Positions 59,885 through 64,000 of a stretch of 64,000 bases of DNA are shown one piece after another. Each line of letters begins with the position of its first letter. Within the stretch, counting starts at the first letter, position 1. The position numbers were made by a program, and so were the translations under genes. Location of the stretch: positions 5,456,001 to 5,520,000 of the forward strand of contig NC_089422.1 of NCBI RefSeq assembly GCF_013426205.1, in the 5' to 3' direction. This DNA is from Metarhizium brunneum. Taxonomy: Eukaryota; Ascomycota; Sordariomycetes; Hypocreales; Clavicipitaceae. The notes beneath the pieces are model-generated. The model had not been told where the DNA came from. It worked only from the letters and a program-made list of their open reading frames with translations, and made no database searches.

Positions 59885-61177
59885 TCACACAAGATTCGGA
59901 CTCCCCCCCCTTGACGTGAGCCAACAAAAACCAAGCCAAGTTGGCCGGCACCATGCTGCTATCGAATCGGTACATTCCTGCGTAGAATGGACGAAAATGG
60001 CATATTCCGTTTGTGTCGAGTGCCAAAAAAAGAAAACCGCCGCGTCTACATGGTGCGCCGCCATGAACCCCGTTCCACGGTAGAATTTTCTCGCAGCCCG
60101 TTTCCCAGCCACGCCATTCGCCAAACATGGAAACCTGCATGGCCCAAGGACGATTTCGGACATGGGAAATCTGGGTCTCCAGGAAATTTCTGAGTCAGAA
60201 CCGTGCTCTCGCAATAAAAGAGTCCCGGGCCAGCGGTTGCCGTTTGGATTGGTCGCCCTACGTGCCGGGTTTGATGCGGCAACTCTTGTGGAACCAAGTA
60301 AAAACCCTTTTTGGACGCGATATGCATGAATTGTCTTGTGTAACTTGGAAGCAGTTCCCACAGCGTCGAGTTGGGTCGTTTTGCAGCTCGTTGCGATGGC
60401 GTCCCAAGACTTGGCGAGCGAGCATGTATTTCGAAACTCGTCAGCCGTTGGCATACCCGGAAGGTGCAAGGAAGACGCGACAATGAAATCCGCGCAGTCA
60501 GGGCGCCGAGAGGAAAAAGACTGGACGGCGAACTGTTTGTCAGGAGACGTCACTGGCCCATGTTGGCTGGCCATGGCTCTTCTTCGCGGCAGCCGCTTGT
60601 ACGACCTCTGGGAAGAATGACTTGCATATTGGGCATTTGGGAATCCACTTGCCGGCATTCCGGAACCGCCCTGGTGGGAGAAAAAACAGGGATTCGTGGT
60701 GGTTGGCTTTGGCGCAACGCACGAGATGATTTCGGGCTGGGTGGGTGGTTCGGTATCGCCACCCGCGAGACATGGTGTAACGGGGAGACGCGATATCTTG
60801 CAGTATGGAAGACGGAGGATGGAGACTTCTTGGCCAGACGGTTTTGGATTAATGTGTGGCGCCGTCTGTCTGTCCTGTTGTGTTGTGTTGTGTTCAAGAG
60901 AAGAGACGGGCACTGCAACGAGTTTATCTGTGGAACAACATGGCGATGGAAAAAGAGGCCAAGGAACGTTGATAAAGTTCTGAACTTCTGACCGTTGCCA
61001 TCTGGTCAGCTGGCGTTGTATCCTGTGTGCGAGCCAGGCAGGCCGGACCAGAAGCCGACTTCTCAACTCGCCATGCAAAATCCCTGGCCGGTTTAATGAA
61101 TTCCATGGACGCTCTGGAAATGATTGATAGAAACGTTTGAGCTGTGGCAAGGATGTGGCTCGGTCTGTCTCTAGCAA
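59885..61177 (-). other. 430-codon open frame without recognised homology
   Basis: A stop-free run of 430 codons is long for chance, but the translation is rich in Arg, Ser, Pro, Trp and Cys, lacks any domain or clear helix pattern, and overlaps plus-strand frames of up to 206 codons. No intron structure or convincing start context supports it. It may be an orphan gene, a long non-coding transcript locus, or chance. I do not call it a gene. Confidence 0.2.
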
Positions 61178-61900
61178 CTACGGCACTAGGAGTAGAATCT
61201 AGATGGGTGGTGTATCCCACGAACCAACTTTCAAAATGTTGCTTCAAACATGATGTCCATTATTTGACGTAGAATAAGGGTCTGGTCTAGCTCTACGGGA
61301 TATAGTCTCTGAAAGTACAAGGCAGCTAAGCAGCGAGGTCATACTCAGTGCTAGCTAGAAGAAGAGCAAAACGTATCCGAGACAAGGTTCGTGGCACGAC
61401 CAGGATCTCATGCAGCTGGCACTAAAATCAAACTGTGAACCCTTAACCGCCATGATTCCGGTGCGTGCAAGGAACAGAGCCGGCAATCTATACGTTACAC
61501 CAGACAAATGAACTATCCCTTTGGGATCTTGGTGCCTCAGCCCCCGGCATGTGCCCAAGCTTCTGGGGCTCAATGAACCGAAAGAGGCAAAGGTCTCACT
61601 TGGAAAAAGAAGCAGAATGCTATTTCCACTTGATTCACTGTATTGGCCTGGTGGAGAATGGGACTGCGAGGAACGAAACGGTCCAACACTGCATCAGGAA
61701 TACCGGAAGAGCCAGACAACTTGACCTGTGAATTGAGCCGCAGCAACAATAACGTAGCCGCTTGATACATGTATGAATATGAATGGGAGCACAGGATCAA
61801 ATACATTCGAGGCTTGGGGCCGACCCCTGCCGCTGCCAGCTGCCAGCTGTGCAGATAAACTTCACTTTACTCTCGGCTCACTTTACTTTCTGAATCTATG

Positions 61901-61910
61901 ATTATTTAAG
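61901..61910 (+). promoter_or_regulatory. Possible TATA-like element before the Myb-like gene
   Basis: ATTATTTAAG, about 405 bp before ATG 62316 and followed by a long C/T-rich tract, the usual look of a fungal core promoter and leader. Confidence 0.3.
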
Positions 61911-62315
61911 CCTGGCATCCCATCTCTTTCATCTGCTTTTCGTTTCTTCACTCACCTAACCAACTCCTGCTTTTAAATTTCTAGTTTTGCTTGCTCGCTT
62001 GTTCCTCCCTTGTTCTCTTGCACCTCGATTTGGACCACAAGTCAACACTACTCTTGTACGTGTAGAATTTCTTCATATCCCCTAAAAGCATTCACGACAA
62101 CAGGCTCCACGAATTTGACCCATGAAAACACCAAATTCTCCCCCAGCACGGCCCTGTTTATCACGAGCACCCCTAGTTGTCCCAATATTAACTTTCCAAG
62201 CAGGAGCCTGAATCACCAGCACCGGCCCCAGCCTGCACATTCCCACATCGCGTCAAGACCTTGACAGTAGCAACGTGCGTGTATAGAGCTGCCTGCTTTC
62301 CTAAGCAATATCAAC

Positions 62316-63385
62316 ATGGCCTTTTATGAATGGGGACCCAACCAGGTACGTCTTGATCTCCTCGGCTTTCATTTCCAGCACTAATAAAATGTAGAGCTTC
62401 AACGAAGAATTCTTTACTCTGAGCCAGGACAAACTTCACTATGAGTCCGTCAATGAGGAATCACCTCTGGAGGAAACAATAAACGCGCCGTCAATCCCTC
62501 CCCCCATGATGAACTACCACCATAACGGGTTTCCTTTTACACCCCCCCCTGAAGCCCTTCCTGACCTCCATGATGGCATCCCTTTCAGCAATGAGGCTTA
62601 CGGCTGGAATCCCTATCCCCTCTACGGGTTCGGTTTTCTCAATGCAAGCACGGCAATGCCAGCCGAGCAAGTATACCGCATGGCACCAAGTATTGTTCCC
62701 GCGACACACACAACATACAATGCGGTTCCTATGCCTTATTTTGGCATGGATCCCCTCGGCGGCAGTTACCTTGGAGCACGCTCCTTCTCACCGGCCTCAA
62801 GCACGGAAACTACCCTTGCGGCCGGTAGCATCTCTACAGCCACAGTGTCCCCTCCCCCGGCGAACCCAGACCAAGGGAATCATACCCCGGCCTCGGCTGC
62901 CTACGCCGAAGCCAGCCGGCCACATGCTGCCAGCGAGGCTCCAGTAGACCCTCTGCCGCCGGTTGAGTCTTCTGCTGCCCGTCGAGCAGAAGAAGACCGC
63001 ATCTTGATGGAATGCAGAAGACTGGGCATGCCCTACGCGGCCATCCAGAAGAAGCTCGGGTCAAAGTTGGCAGAGTCAACTCTACGCGGTCGCGTCAGAC
63101 AGTTCACCTTGCCCCCTAGGGATCGCGAAAGGAAACCAGCCTGGTCGGATAAAGATGTACGCCTCTGTGTGCCAAGCGCTCCGTGTACCTTGTCGTGCTC
63201 TAACGTGCTGGTGCTAGATTGAACTTTTGAAAAGAGCCGTCCCGCTCTATCGAAAGCCCGGCGGCAGGCCAAAGGTCTTCTGGGAACAAGTCGGCCGGTA
63301 CATTCAAGACCATGGGGGGTCTCGCAAGTTCTCTGGCAAGACTTGCCATGCGAAATACAAAGAGGTGACGGGACGGGATTACTAA
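62316..63385 (+). CDS. Myb/SANT-like DNA-binding protein
   Basis: Exons: 62316-62345, 62395-63156, 63218-63385; 319 aa. Exon 1 is only ten codons (MAFYEWGPNQ), donor GTACGT. Intron 2 has donor GTACGC, branch CTAAC and acceptor GCTAG. The first ~170 residues are Pro/Ser/Tyr-rich and disordered. The C-terminal part has two helical modules. The first is EEDRILMECRRLGMPYAAIQKKLGSKLAESTLRGRVRQF, a SANT-like helix-turn-helix. The second starts with the typical Trp, KPAWSDKDIELLKRAVPLY, and continues FWEQVGRYIQDHGGSRKFSGKTCHAKYKEV, matching Myb repeats with spaced aromatic residues. A 238-residue product stopping inside intron 2 would lose the second repeat. Likely a nuclear transcription or chromatin factor; the target is unknown. 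Confidence 0.8.
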
Positions 63386-63660
63386 TACCGGAAGCAAGAG
63401 AGGCCTCTCGACACGATGAGGGCACGTATCAAATTTCTTTTGTTCTTGGCTAGGAAGTTGTTTTTGTTTGGCCCACGGCTAGTTTTGTACACTTGATGTA
63501 AAGTAACGCCGCCGGAAGGCAAGGCGTCGAGGCTAATATCCACCGCATTATATAACATCGCTTGGTGACAGTATATCCACGGCACTGGTTTCACACCAGC
63601 CCAGACGCAAGATACAAGATGCAAGACAGCCAATCTACCGCGTACTCACACCGCCCTCTC
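63386..63660. other. Convergent 3' flanks
   Basis: 275 bp between the Myb-like gene and the Ap4A phosphorylase-like gene; nothing else seen. Confidence 0.5.
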
Positions 63661-64000
63661 CTAGACTTGTCCCGGCAGCCCAATCTTCCCCAGCACATCC
63701 GCCAGACAGCCAGGATTCGCCCGCAGCGCCTCCCACTCGTCCTCGCTCCTGACCAGCGCCGTGCCAGCCAGCACCGTCCCGTTGAGCGCGAGCCGGCCCA
63801 CGTCCTGCCCCCCCCGGCCGCAGACCGCCGCGCCCTCCGCCAGCCTCGGGCAAATCACGAGCCGGTTCCTCGTCACGGCCATGTTGTAGCTCATCTCGCC
63901 CTCACGCGGCGCCCGCTCGCCGACGGCCCTGCGCGCCCGCCCGCACAAACGCACATACGCGCCGTGTACATCGGCGCCCGACATGCCCGGCGCTATGGGC
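63661..64000 (-). CDS. ATP adenylyltransferase (Ap4A phosphorylase)-like protein, C-terminal part
   Basis: Only the last ~113 residues are in the window; the frame runs off the right edge, so the Met at 63984 is probably internal. The blocks MSYNMAVTRNRLVICPR, LALNGTVLAGTALVRSEDEW and DVLGKIGLPGQV correspond, from family knowledge, to the C-terminal domain of fungal Apa1/Apa2 proteins: SYN-hhhT-p-hhhhPR, hxhNxxxhAGxhhVk, hLxxhGhP. These enzymes split diadenosine tetraphosphate with phosphate into ATP and ADP. The catalytic HxHxQ histidine triad motif would lie beyond the edge and cannot be checked. The coding sequence is very GC-rich. Confidence 0.75.
   Translation of the reverse strand, partial: PIAPGMSGADVHGAYVRLCGRARRAVGERAPREGEMSYNMAVTRNRLVICPRLAEGAAVCGRGGQDVGRLALNGTVLAGTALVRSEDEWEALRANPGCLADVLGKIGLPGQV

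Larger units (their letters stand above)
59266..62315. other. Intergenic with one long orphan frame
   Basis: 3.05 kb. The minus-strand frame 59885-61177 is listed separately. The last ~450 bp are the promoter and leader of the Myb-like gene. TACCTA/TAGGTA-type short repeats sit at 59611-59635. Confidence 0.5.

Noticed and set aside
1..64000. CRISPR array, prophage, insertion sequence or operon
   Set aside because: The window is eukaryotic, with spliceosomal introns; no direct-repeat/spacer pattern seen.

Overview
This is a 64-kb piece of nuclear genome from a filamentous ascomycete. Genes are split by short GT-AG introns (about 45-85 bp) with CTAAC-type branch points just before the acceptor. 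Intergenic spaces run 0.3-4.5 kb. The products are typically fungal: a 6-domain acetyl-CoA carboxylase, NudE, Doa10, Atg27, C-14 sterol reductase, a secreted GH3 beta-glucosidase and a YAT amino-acid permease. The protein sequences look like Sordariomycetes, most likely Hypocreales; that placement is from memory of the families, not from a search.

Layout. 1-6188 (-): acetyl-CoA carboxylase, cut by the left edge. 9908-11756 (-): NudE dynein regulator. 13709-18688 (-): Doa10-type RING-CH E3 ligase. 20695-24249 (+): large Ala-rich membrane-anchored protein of the family often mislabelled 'hoxa13'. 26368-28241 (+): amino-acid permease. 28948-30093 (+): aldo/keto reductase carrying a one-base deletion. 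30874-31365 (-): DUF7587-like protein. 31900-32710 (-): decayed ketoreductase piece of a modular polyketide synthase in a gene-poor stretch. 35025-36116 (-): membrane sterol desaturase/fatty-acid hydroxylase. 37256-38326 (+): membrane-associated short-chain dehydrogenase. 40569-41282 (-): unrecognised reading frame interrupted by an early stop. 42849-43431 (+): MAPEG protein. 43792-46576 or 47003 (-): GH3 beta-glucosidase. 51464-53049 (-) and 53844-54985 (+): ERG24 and ATG27, head to head. 56975-57541 (+): Lys-rich repeat protein. 58068-59265 (-): amidohydrolase/decarboxylase. 62316-63385 (+): Myb/SANT-like protein. 63661-64000 (-): C-terminus of an Ap4A phosphorylase-like protein, cut by the right edge.

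Most of the window is housekeeping: lipid and sterol synthesis (ACC, ERG24, the hydroxylase), ER quality control, autophagy, nuclear movement and nutrient uptake. I see no biosynthetic gene cluster, no complete mobile element, no CRISPR array and no convincing tRNA or rRNA. The accessory-looking part is 28.9-34.9 kb, with a frameshifted GC-rich reductase, a DUF7587 protein and a bacterial-style PKS fossil. The other broken or orphan items are the interrupted frame at 40.6-41.3 kb and the repeat protein at 57 kb. A short palindrome, GTAC-TCC/GGA-GTAC, recurs at about a dozen intergenic places and in no coding exon.
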